Notes: generated by a model from the sequence alone, not told the origin. Counted from the stretch's first letter, positions 1-6,642 are shown. The stretch is 7,483 nt of DNA from an uncultured Mucispirillum sp. (GCA_947177675.1 CAMWVK010000061.1:1-7483); one strand, 5' to 3'. Numbers and translations are program-made.

Positions 1-2
1 GG

Positions 3-386
3 TTATTCTTTTCAGGTCAGTGGGTATCTGGCACTATATTTTCAGGTGAAAGATTTTATATAGGTGGGATTTATAGTGTTCGTGGATTTGAAAGTGGTTT
101 AGAATCAGGGGATAACGGATACAGACTTAGTGTAGAAGCAGAATTTGATTTAGGCATACCACACATAAAAGCATTAGTATTTTATGACAGAGGTCAGGTA
201 TTTAATTATAATGCAGATTATCATGGATATGGCAGTGCATCTCTTGATTCAGCAGGTGCAGGACTTCGTTTTTATCCATGGAAAGGGCTGGCAATTAAAT
301 TTGATTATGGTTACCCATTAATGTCATCACAAAATCGTGAAGCAGGCTGGGGTGTTATATATGGGAGAATAAGCTATGATTTCTAA
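3..386 (+). CDS. Two-partner secretion outer-membrane transporter (TpsB, ShlB/FhaC type), C-terminal part
   Basis: The reading frame is open from the window edge to a TAA stop and gives 127 residues; the 5' part lies outside the window. The piece looks like the last strands of a 16-stranded Omp85/TpsB barrel. It carries GGIYSVRGFESG, which matches the conserved VRGF/VRGY motif of FhaC and ShlB (in the family this sits on the pore loop L6). After it come amphipathic strands such as YRLSVEAEFDLG, IKALVFYDRGQVF, SAGAGLRFYPWKGLAIKFDYGYPL and a terminal strand ending in Phe (GRISYDF), the usual outer-membrane barrel end signal. By family knowledge it would move the neighbouring TpsA protein across the outer membrane after recognising its N-terminal domain. 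Its stop overlaps the start of the exoprotein gene by 11 bases, so the two are almost certainly co-transcribed and translationally coupled. A BamA/TamA-type Omp85 protein is the alternative, but the neighbour makes TpsB much more likely. Confidence 0.9.
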   Translation, partial: LFFSGQWVSGTIFSGERFYIGGIYSVRGFESGLESGDNGYRLSVEAEFDLGIPHIKALVFYDRGQVFNYNADYHGYGSASLDSAGAGLRFYPWKGLAIKFDYGYPLMSSQNREAGWGVIYGRISYDF

Positions 387-3300
387 AATTAAATATTACA
401 CAGCTGTTATTTTAGTTTTTTTATTTAATATTCCTGTTTATAGTGCTCCAAATGGTGCAAATGTGGTGCATGGTGATGTAAATATTTCTAAAAACGGCTC
501 AAATACTATTATTAACCAAAATACTGATAAAGCTATTATAAACTGGAATTCTTTTGACATTAATAAAGGTGAACGAGTTCTTTTTAATCAAAATTCATCA
601 TCAAGCATTATTTTAAACAGAGTTACAAATGGACTGCCGACTAATATTTTTGGCAATATTTCTGCAAATGGTAATGTATTTATTTTAAATCAGGCTGGTG
701 TATTAGTTGGAAATGGTGCATCAATTAACACGAACAGCTTTTTGGCTGGTGCTGCAAATATTAATGATAATGATTTCATTGCTGGAAAATATAATTTTTA
801 TGGTGCACAAGGTAATATTATTAATAATGGCAGTATAAAAGTTCAAGATGGTGGATATGCTGTCTTAATAGGCAAAAATGTTGCAAATAATGGGCTTATT
901 TCTGCAAAATTTGGTAAAATATATTTATCATCTGGTGAAACTTTTAGAATGGATATGAGTGGTAATGATTTAATAGGGGTAGAAGTTGAAAAAGGTATAA
1001 CTGATGCTTATATCTCTAATGCTGGTCATATTCAAGCAGAAGGCGGCACTATAATAATGACTGCAAAAAATGCTTCTGATGTAATCCGTCAGGCAGTAAA
1101 TAATACAGGTATTATTAATGCTTCTTCTATTTCTTATGAAGGTGGCAGGGTTATATTAGGTGCAGAAAATGGTCAGATAGTTAATAATGGAGAAATTAAT
1201 GTTTCATCTAAATCTGATGATGGCGGTTATATAGAAATAAAATCAGAACATATTATAAATGACGGCTTGATATATGCTAACGGCTTAAATGGCGGTTTAA
1301 TCAATATGCTTAGTTCTGATTTACTTAAAATTGGCAGTTCAAGTATAATGCAGGCAAACAGTTTTGGCTATGGCAGCGGTGGAAATATTAAGCTTATATC
1401 ACAAAAAAGAGCAGAAGCACATACTGGAGCATTAATAGAAGCAAGCTCTATTTATGGCAGCGGTGGTTTTATAGAATTAAGCGGCTATGACTCTGTTTAT
1501 GCTTTCAGTAATTTTAATACAAAATCACTTTATGGTATATATGGTCAGTTTTTACTAGACCCATCAAATATGTTTATTGGTAACTACTCTAATTTAGCAG
1601 ATGATGAAAATAATAAGGTATCAAGTGACGGCAATACTTATATTGATATTGCATGGCTTAATAATATGCTTAATACAACTAATGTATCACTTCAAACATT
1701 TGAAGGCAATGGAAGTGGAAATATTACATTAAATGCTGGTGTTACTTTAACAGGAACTCATGACTTAACTTTTAATGCTGCTAATAATATCAGCTTATTA
1801 GGTAATATTAATGGGCTTTCTGCTTTAATATTAAAAGCAGGTGGCAGCATTGAAGGTAATAATAGTATTAATGTTGGCGATATTACTGCAAATGCTGTAA
1901 ATAATATCCTTTTAACAAAATTAAATGTTACTGGTAAATCATCATATATTTCATCAACTGGTGATGTTAACTTAGTTGGTGACAGCATAGGGCTTATTAC
2001 TAGTATTGCAGGTCAAAAAGTAGGTATTGAAGTAACTGGCACAGGTAATGGAATATCTATGGATACATCTGTTGGAACAGATAATGCAGCTGTTACAGGG
2101 CAGGAAATTACTTTAAAAGCAGACGGGGCTGTAAATATATCTGTTGATACCGCAAGTTTATCTGCAGAAAGTGTAAACGACAGCTTAAGCATTACTAATT
2201 TAAACAGAAATGAAACTGTTTTAATAAAATATTTTGGCGGTCAATCGTCCACTTATACTCAAAAGTATGGTGTAATAGATTTAAGTTACATACCAGAAAA
2301 TGCAATAGGGCAGGATTTAACAATATCAAGTGTTTATGGCACTGTAAAAGCTGTTGATAGATTAGATGCACTAAAACAGTATGCAGGGCTTAAAATTGAT
2401 GCAAATAATATACATTTTATAGAAAATAATGATAATCTTTTAACTCTTGATTCTTCATTTTTAGGTAATAAAAAAGCAGTTAAATATATATTTGAAACAA
2501 ATGGTGATATTACCGTAAATTTAAACTCAATGGCATCTGATTTATTAAACAGTGGCATAGAGTTAGTTTCAAAAAATGGTGCAATACTATCAAGTTCTGA
2601 TATTTCAGCCAGTTATTTTTCTGCAAATGCATTAAAAGATATAAATGTTACTTCTTATTTATTAGGTGGCATTTCTTTAGAAAGCAGTGAAGGTAATATT
2701 ACTTATGCTCATAAAGCTGGTCCTATAAGAATCAGTGGTTTAAAAGCATTAAATGGTAATATTAATATAAGTTTAGTGGGTACTTCTGGTGGAAATCCAT
2801 CTATTCCTGGTGTTACACTGCCGCCTGAATTTGATATTGGAGATTTATATATATCATTTCTCGCCTCTAATAACCCTGTTAATATTAATACAAAAAATGC
2901 AAATGTTATATCTATTGCTGGAAGCGGAGAAACAGCATTAAATTTAAATATTACAAATGGTAATACTAATCCATATAAATTAGCAATATCTAATAATTAT
3001 GATATTACATTAAATACTACTAATACACAATATAGTGATATAAAACTAGATAGTAATGGAAACATTTATTTTCCTGTTACAAATGATACATTAACTGCTG
3101 TTGATAAAATATATTTATCTGCAAATCATATAAATGGAGATAGAAAAAATTTAACATTATTAGCAAAAGATGTATATATAAACCAAAAATCAGGCAGTAA
3201 CTCTTTTATTATAAATGCGGAAAGGGCAGATATTAATGGAAGTAATATTTCTGTAGAATTTACAAAAGACACCATACTTGCTGACATTGATAAAGATGAT

Positions 3301-3912
3301 TATTCTGTTAGTGGTGGCTCTATTAATATTATTTCTGATTATAATGTTACACAGCATGATAAAATATATGCTGCTGATTTAAATATTGCTGCTGGCAGCT
3401 TTACTTTTGGCAATAGTAACAACAGTGTTATTCAGGGTAATAATATTTCAATTATTGCAAATGGAGATATATCAGGTTTTGGTAAAATTATAGCTGATAA
3501 AGTTTATTTATCAGCCTCTACAATAGCATCTACTTCTAATCTTCTAGTATTAGCTGATTATGGTCATTTTATTTCAACAGCTGTAAATAAACCAGCAAAT
3601 GATATTTTAATCAATATAAACTCAGATAATTGGTTTAAAAATTTAAAATCATATAAATTTGAAGCTTATGGTGATGGCTTATCTTATTTAAATGGCAGAA
3701 TTGTTGATTATAAAATATATGATATGGTAAAAAATATATACAGCAGAAATTTACAGCCAATAGAAAATACAAATATTGATAAAGTTACTGGTGATGATTT
3801 GATTAAAGGTGGCAGACTGCAGGATACAAGAGAACTTGTAACTATTGAAGATAATAAAACTCCAAAAGTCAATACTATTACTAAGAAAAATAAATCTATT
3901 GAATTAAAATAG
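376..3912 (+). CDS. Two-partner secretion exoprotein (TpsA), filamentous haemagglutinin N-terminal domain protein
   Basis: This 1178-residue protein starts at an ATG preceded by GGGAG (363-367) with 8 bases of spacing; both lie inside the end of the tpsB gene. Residues 1-23/24 form a signal peptide (KIKYY, then a hydrophobic AVILVFLF core and VYSA). Residues about 25-270 are the TPS secretion domain. The family signature is clear: FNQNSSSSIILNRVTNG with LNRV at 80-83, then IFGNISANGNVFILNQAGV with NQAG at 105-108, where most relatives have NPNG. Two GSGG segments (333-336 and 361-364, the second followed by FIELSG) and GQFLLDP (390-396) match the conserved region that ends the haemagglutinin N-terminal part in HMW/FHA-like proteins. 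The rest is Asn/Gly/Ser/Ile-rich with short repeated beta strands, as in a right-handed beta-helix. I see no cysteine in the whole protein, no LPXTG or barrel anchor, and a short basic tail. The likely role is a secreted or loosely surface-held adhesin; the ligand cannot be read from sequence. Confidence 0.93.
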   Translation: MISKIKYYTAVILVFLFNIPVYSAPNGANVVHGDVNISKNGSNTIINQNTDKAIINWNSFDINKGERVLFNQNSSSSIILNRVTNGLPTNIFGNISANGNVFILNQAGVLVGNGASINTNSFLAGAANINDNDFIAGKYNFYGAQGNIINNGSIKVQDGGYAVLIGKNVANNGLISAKFGKIYLSSGETFRMDMSGNDLIGVEVEKGITDAYISNAGHIQAEGGTIIMTAKNASDVIRQAVNNTGIINASSISYEGGRVILGAENGQIVNNGEINVSSKSDDGGYIEIKSEHIINDGLIYANGLNGGLINMLSSDLLKIGSSSIMQANSFGYGSGGNIKLISQKRAEAHTGALIEASSIYGSGGFIELSGYDSVYAFSNFNTKSLYGIYGQFLLDPSNMFIGNYSNLADDENNKVSSDGNTYIDIAWLNNMLNTTNVSLQTFEGNGSGNITLNAGVTLTGTHDLTFNAANNISLLGNINGLSALILKAGGSIEGNNSINVGDITANAVNNILLTKLNVTGKSSYISSTGDVNLVGDSIGLITSIAGQKVGIEVTGTGNGISMDTSVGTDNAAVTGQEITLKADGAVNISVDTASLSAESVNDSLSITNLNRNETVLIKYFGGQSSTYTQKYGVIDLSYIPENAIGQDLTISSVYGTVKAVDRLDALKQYAGLKIDANNIHFIENNDNLLTLDSSFLGNKKAVKYIFETNGDITVNLNSMASDLLNSGIELVSKNGAILSSSDISASYFSANALKDINVTSYLLGGISLESSEGNITYAHKAGPIRISGLKALNGNINISLVGTSGGNPSIPGVTLPPEFDIGDLYISFLASNNPVNINTKNANVISIAGSGETALNLNITNGNTNPYKLAISNNYDITLNTTNTQYSDIKLDSNGNIYFPVTNDTLTAVDKIYLSANHINGDRKNLTLLAKDVYINQKSGSNSFIINAERADINGSNISVEFTKDTILADIDKDDYSVSGGSINIISDYNVTQHDKIYAADLNIAAGSFTFGNSNNSVIQGNNISIIANGDISGFGKIIADKVYLSASTIASTSNLLVLADYGHFISTAVNKPANDILININSDNWFKNLKSYKFEAYGDGLSYLNGRIVDYKIYDMVKNIYSRNLQPIENTNIDKVTGDDLIKGGRLQDTRELVTIEDNKTPKVNTITKKNKSIELK

Positions 3913-3919
3913 TTTTTAT

Positions 3920-3949
3920 ATCTCTTCCTAATAATAAATGGGGAGAGAT
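3920..3949 (+). terminator. Hairpin after tpsA, probable terminator
   Basis: The hairpin starts eight bases after the tpsA stop. ATCTCTTCCT (3920-3929) pairs with GGGGAGAGAT (3940-3949) around a 10-base A/T loop. On + strand RNA all ten positions pair, two of them as G-U wobbles, so the fold fits the tpsA transcript better than the opposite strand. No clean T run follows (GTTGCACTACTTTTATC), so termination would be weak or would depend on other signals. A 3' stabilising stem-loop is the alternative. Confidence 0.5.
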
Positions 3950-4140
3950 GTTGCACTACTTTTATCATTTATTATATATACTTATGATTAGTAAAATTAA
4001 TATGTTTTATAAACTGTAAACTGTTTAGTGATACATTCTTGTTTTATTAATTGTATCTAAAATGCAAAATGATGAAAATATGTATGTAATAACAAAGGAC
4101 TGTTGAAAATCATATACTATATATTAAAAATGAATTTGAT

Positions 4141-4175
4141 AAGCTAAACTTATAGTGTGTATTTAAGTTTAGCTT
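4141..4175 (+). terminator. Perfect 12-bp hairpin, possible terminator
   Basis: AAGCTAAACTTA (4141-4152) and TAAGTTTAGCTT (4164-4175) are exact reverse complements around an 11-base loop. On the + strand the stem runs into TTTCTTTAC, a short T-rich tail as in an intrinsic terminator; on the - strand the tail is poorer. It may be a second, backup terminator for the tpsB-tpsA operon, or one part of the larger structured region. Confidence 0.4.
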
Positions 4176-4182
4176 TCTTTAC

Positions 4183-4280
4183 AGCCTGATAAAAATTTAG
4201 CGATCAATTTTTGTGATAACAATATTTCACAATCTCATAAAGAAAAAATAGAAATATTAGATTAAAAGCATTATTAGGCT
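4183..4280 (+). other. Nested stem structure in intergenic region
   Basis: AGCCTGATAA (4183-4192) pairs with TTATTAGGCT (4271-4280) at all ten positions if one G-U wobble is allowed on + strand RNA. Inside it AATATTTC (4221-4228) and GAAATATT (4251-4258) form a perfect 8-bp stem, and ATCA (4203-4206) with TGAT (4213-4216) forms a small one. The wobble in the outer stem favours a + strand transcript. The AT-rich base makes chance pairing easier than usual, so this is a candidate only. Confidence 0.3.
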
Positions 4281-4284
4281 GACA

Positions 4285-4318
4285 AAAAGACTGCTGAAAA
4301 ATAATTCAACAGTCTTTT
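4285..4318 (-). terminator. Terminator-like hairpin after the rubredoxin gene
   Basis: A 14-bp stem (4285-4298 with 4305-4318) surrounds a 6-base loop. It has one A/C mismatch on the + strand, but on the - strand that position is a G-U wobble, so the stem is complete in the transcript coming from the rubredoxin gene, whose stop is 24 bases upstream. On the - strand the stem ends in TCTTTTTGT, a usable U tract. On the + strand TTTTATATTTTTTAAAATTTTT follows, so it could also stop transcription from the tpsA side. Confidence 0.7.
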
Positions 4319-4342
4319 ATATTTTTTAAAATTTTTATTTAA

Positions 4343-4507
4343 TTAATCCTCTAGTGGAGAAAATTCATCTTTACCCACAAAACACTGTGGACATACCCAG
4401 TCTTCTGGTAAATCTTCAAATGGTGTGCCAGGTGCTATTCCATCTTCTGGTATTCCTATTGCTGGGTCATAAATCCAGCCGCATACATTGCAAACATATT
4501 TTTTCAT
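4343..4507 (-). CDS. Rubredoxin
   Basis: This is a 54-residue protein. It begins [15 protein letters not shown] and ends in a short acidic tail. The four iron ligands are clear: C6-x2-C9 followed by GWIYD, and C39-P-Q-C42 preceded by EDLPEDWV and followed by VGKDEF. Both CxxC knuckles, the aromatic core (Y4, Y13, F30, W37, F49) and the length are standard for a single-domain rubredoxin, a cytoplasmic one-electron carrier with an Fe(Cys)4 site. In anaerobes it often feeds superoxide reductase, rubrerythrin or flavodiiron oxygen reductases; none of these is in view, so the partner is unknown. One oddity is that the residue after C42 is Phe (CPQCFVGK), where most rubredoxins have Gly. The start is fixed by AAGGAGG with 6 bases between AGGAGG and the ATG. 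The gene lies 12 bases after the DHH gene, whose stop codon touches this ribosome binding site, so it is the last gene of the operon. Confidence 0.97.
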   Translation of the reverse strand: MKKYVCNVCGWIYDPAIGIPEDGIAPGTPFEDLPEDWVCPQCFVGKDEFSPLED

Positions 4508-4519
4508 ATTTTTCCTCCT

Positions 4520-5509
4520 TTATATTTGCTTTTCTTCAGCATTTTTTATACCTAGTTTTTTCAAAAGTCTAGATTTTAAAATTTCCACTATCTGCTCATA
4601 AGATTTTGATTTTAAAGGTATTTGACCACCAGCAGATTTCATATGTCCACCACCATATCCTATCCCCCTGACAATAGCTAATGCTATTGTGCCAACTGCT
4701 TTTTTGCTTGTTTTGTTACGGATAGAAAAATAGCATGTTTGGTCAATTCTTCCAACAACAAAAGATGATTTTATTTCACGCATTCTAAGAAGATAATCTG
4801 AAATCTCTGCTATTAAATCAGCATTTCTAACTTCTTCTAAATTACAGAATATTAAATCATTATATATAATTGCCTGATCTACTGCCTTACGAATAGTTTT
4901 AAAATAATACCTTGGAAGTTCTGGTGTTTCTATTTTATTAAGTTTTGCAAAAGAAGCATTTGGAAACACATAGCTTATCATATCCATATCTGCCTGAGTA
5001 TTACCTCGTCCTGCACCAAAAGTATCTGTTTTTATACCATAATAAAGGGCTGTAGCAGTGTTAATATCAGGTATTATTCCAAGTTCTTTATAATATTCTG
5101 CAATAATAGTTGATGTGGAACCGTAATGAATTCTTATATCATTAAATGGTATTGTTGTAGATACAGCACGAAGGTTATGGTGGTCTATAACTGCATCAGG
5201 CAGTCTTTGACCTGTTTCATAAATATTTCCAGCACCAGGCTGAGTATCTACTAATATAAGATAATCATATCTAGCCAGATTTAATTTTGTAATATAATGC
5301 ATATCAATTTTGCAGAGCTTTACAAACTCTTTATTTTCTGCCCGTCCAATAACTCCCATATAAGCTATTGTAACGCGTTTTTTTAATGTGGCAGTAAGTA
5401 AGTTTTTTAATGCAAAAGCTGCAGCAATAGTATCCGGATCTGGATTATTGTGCGTTTGAATTAAAACTTTTCGTTTTGATTTTACTGCTTCTAATAGTTT
5501 GTTAATCAT
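4520..5509 (-). CDS. DHH/DHHA1 family phosphoesterase (NrnA-like)
   Basis: This 329-residue cytoplasmic enzyme has the full DHH motif set. Motif I is THNNPDPD (H20, D24, D26), motif II is LVDTQPG (D88), motif III is DHH (109-111), and motif IV is GIKTDT (D162). By analogy with NrnA and RecJ these bind two metal ions, usually Mn. The C-terminal DHHA1 domain (about 220-315) carries GYGGGHMKSAGG at 284-295, which binds the substrate. The family includes oligoribonuclease/pAp phosphatase (NrnA), c-di-AMP or pGpG hydrolases and less defined exopolyphosphatase-like proteins. The length fits a stand-alone NrnA-type protein with no membrane, PAS or GGDEF part, so GdpP is excluded. The exact substrate cannot be read; short RNA or pAp turnover is the most likely. 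AGGA (5516-5519) precedes the ATG by 6 bases. The gene sits 14 bases after the exported-protein gene and 12 before rubredoxin, as the middle gene of an operon. Confidence 0.9.
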   Translation of the reverse strand: MINKLLEAVKSKRKVLIQTHNNPDPDTIAAAFALKNLLTATLKKRVTIAYMGVIGRAENKEFVKLCKIDMHYITKLNLARYDYLILVDTQPGAGNIYETGQRLPDAVIDHHNLRAVSTTIPFNDIRIHYGSTSTIIAEYYKELGIIPDINTATALYYGIKTDTFGAGRGNTQADMDMISYVFPNASFAKLNKIETPELPRYYFKTIRKAVDQAIIYNDLIFCNLEEVRNADLIAEISDYLLRMREIKSSFVVGRIDQTCYFSIRNKTSKKAVGTIALAIVRGIGYGGGHMKSAGGQIPLKSKSYEQIVEILKSRLLKKLGIKNAEEKQI

Positions 5510-5523
5510 AAAAAATCCTGTTT

Positions 5524-6579
5524 TTATTCAACTGAAAAATCAAGTATCAGTTTTTTATCATTAAACTCTATTTTAGTAGGTTGTTTTGGAAAATTTAGTT
5601 CTTGTATTTTTTTACTTAATTCTTCTGTAGAAAAATAAGAATCTACTTCAAAAACAACATTTTTCTGCGAGTATGAAACTGTTTTATATGATTTAATAAG
5701 TCCTCTTTGAGAAAGAGTATCTATAATATTTTTTGTTAATACAAGGTTGTTTGCATTAATAAAATTAATATTATATTTCTGCAGTTTTGCAGCTGTTTCT
5801 GGAAGCTGTATAATATTATCTCTTACATAAGCAACAGTATCAGAAGCTGCCTGCTTAACTGTATTATTATAACATTTAATGATATTATTATTATCATTAC
5901 CAGTAACTATTTGTATTGTTTTGCTTTCTTTTTTTTTATTTATTATAGTAACAGTAGTTTCTACTTCACATTTATTATCAGAGTCTTTAAATTCTTCTAT
6001 ATTATCAATAACTCTAAAATCAAAGATAATTAAAGAAGCACTATTTATTTCACTAAATGCTTTATTTATTTTCTTTTTATCATATATATCATCTATTTTG
6101 CCTAAAAATAAAGCCTGTTCTGATAAAGAAAACTGCTGAGATGTAAGTGTATTTGTAATAGTATTTTGGATTTGTTTTGCAGGAAGTATAGTATCATCAA
6201 TACCTCTATACAAATATACAGAAGAATCTGCATACTGGTTTAATAAAAGCCTTGCATCTTTAAGTGCTGCATCATCAAGGTCAATTTTAAGTTTTACATA
6301 AACTGTTTTATTATCTTCAATATTTTGCTCTAAAATAGAATAACTTTTTATAAACTTAAAGAAGTCTCCATTTACATCCATATCAGTAATTTTATTTTCT
6401 TTATAATACCATCGGATAGAAGTAAGTTTTGCATTATTTAATGCACTGTAATAAGCATCCCTTAATCTTAAGTTTTTAATAGCTGCTTTGCCTGTAGCTA
6501 CAACATTATATGCATAACTTTCAGATGTATAAGATATTGTAGCAGCTAATAATATTATTATTGTTATTACTTTTTTCAT
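5524..6579 (-). CDS. Exported protein of unknown function, FlgT/DUF2066-like layout
   Basis: I do not recognise this 351-residue protein firmly. Residues 1-23 form a clear signal peptide (MKKVITIIILLAATI, cleavage likely after SYA23). No lipobox Cys or second membrane segment is present, so a periplasmic location is expected. The N-terminal part (about 24-105) has VVATGKAAIKNLRLRDAYYSALNNA, then a later strand VYVKLKIDLDDAAL. This layout recalls the N-terminal domain of FlgT and related periplasmic proteins, where a conserved ATG strand is followed by an Ala-rich helix. A middle part (about 130-255) could be a TolB-N/FlgT-middle-like fold and holds the only two cysteines, C204 and C236, a possible disulfide. 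The C-terminal part (about 265-351) has the pattern IIDTLSQRGLIKSYKTV, VVFEVDSYFSTEELSKKIQEL, similar to small alpha-beta domains in DUF2066-type proteins. The similarity is by eye only. AGGA (6585-6588) sits 5 bases before the ATG. It is the first gene after the promoter and lies directly downstream of lptD. Confidence 0.75.
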   Translation of the reverse strand: MKKVITIIILLAATISYTSESYAYNVVATGKAAIKNLRLRDAYYSALNNAKLTSIRWYYKENKITDMDVNGDFFKFIKSYSILEQNIEDNKTVYVKLKIDLDDAALKDARLLLNQYADSSVYLYRGIDDTILPAKQIQNTITNTLTSQQFSLSEQALFLGKIDDIYDKKKINKAFSEINSASLIIFDFRVIDNIEEFKDSDNKCEVETTVTIINKKKESKTIQIVTGNDNNNIIKCYNNTVKQAASDTVAYVRDNIIQLPETAAKLQKYNINFINANNLVLTKNIIDTLSQRGLIKSYKTVSYSQKNVVFEVDSYFSTEELSKKIQELNFPKQPTKIEFNDKKLILDFSVE

Positions 6580-6584
6580 ATTAT

Positions 6585-6634
6585 TCCTGTATATACATTT
6601 TTGTTATTATATCATATTATTTTATGTTTTGCAA
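6585..6634 (-). promoter_or_regulatory. Extended -10 sigma70-type promoter for the three-gene operon
   Basis: In the 63-base gap between lptD and the exported-protein gene, the - strand reads TTGCAA (6629-6634), 17 bases, then TATAAT (6606-6611), a perfect -10 preceded by TGA (6612-6614), the TGn extension. Spacing is ideal. Transcription would start near 6599, giving a leader of about 20 bases with the ribosome binding site AGGA at 6585-6588. It should drive the exported protein, the DHH enzyme and rubredoxin, with possible extra read-through from lptD since I see no terminator between them. No operator palindrome is evident. Confidence 0.75.
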
Positions 6635-6642
6635 TAAATCTT

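Larger units (their letters stand above)
4094..4318. repeat. Candidate terminal-inverted-repeat element or structured RNA region
   Basis: AAAGGACTGTTGAA (4094-4107) and TTCAACAGTCTTTT (4305-4318) are inverted copies matching at 13 of 14 positions, and they bound 225 bases of non-coding DNA that holds further nested inverted repeats. This layout is typical of small non-autonomous elements (MITE-like). A second + strand copy at 4285-4298 differs at two positions. I see no convincing target-site duplication just outside the ends. The simpler view is that the right end is only a terminator hairpin and the left copy is chance or a remnant. Confidence 0.3.
3950..4342. other. Intergenic region rich in inverted repeats, no credible protein gene
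   Basis: The stretch between the convergent tpsA and rubredoxin genes is very AT-rich. Only tiny open frames occur: 11 residues from 3984 and 14 residues from 4062, both without a ribosome binding site. It holds several stems, listed separately: 4141-4175, 4183-4280 with an inner stem, and 4285-4318. It also holds three copies of a 14-base sequence close to AAAGGACTGTTGAA: 4094-4107 (+), 4285-4298 (+) and 4305-4318 (-). The part between 3950 and about 4093 shows only the tandem AAACTGTAAACTGT (4011-4024) and nothing else I can name. Confidence 0.6.

Noticed and set aside
1758..2558. Two antisense open frames of about 75 residues within tpsA
   Set aside because: They are shadows of the long tpsA frame without start signals or recognisable sequence.
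376..3912. CdiA-type contact-dependent inhibition toxin
   Set aside because: The protein is far shorter than CdiA proteins, lacks a VENN-like motif and a toxin end, and no small immunity gene follows.
3708..3968. Open frame on the - strand, 86 residues with a hydrophobic stretch
   Set aside because: It overlaps the 3' end of tpsA in antisense; the hydrophobic run is what an Asn/Lys-rich AT-rich gene gives on the other strand.
3984..4019. Mini-ORF MISKINMFYKL, starting with the same five residues as TpsA
   Set aside because: Eleven residues with no ribosome binding site; the shared MISKI is short enough to be chance in such AT-rich DNA, and no further similarity to the tpsA start follows.
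4011..4024. Tandem AAACTGTAAACTGT as an operator or iteron
   Set aside because: Only two 7-base units occur, with no promoter or replication gene nearby, so it is easily chance in this composition.
4062..4106. Mini-ORF of 14 residues starting MQNDEN
   Set aside because: No ribosome binding site, no family resemblance, and an in-frame stop a short way upstream.
4354..4572. Open frame on the + strand, 72 residues
   Set aside because: It runs antisense over the rubredoxin gene and the end of the DHH gene, has no ribosome binding site, and its composition is that of a reverse-strand shadow.
5879..6139. Open frame on the + strand, 86 residues, membrane-like
   Set aside because: It lies entirely antisense within the exported-protein gene, whose signal peptide, ribosome binding site and promoter are all convincing.
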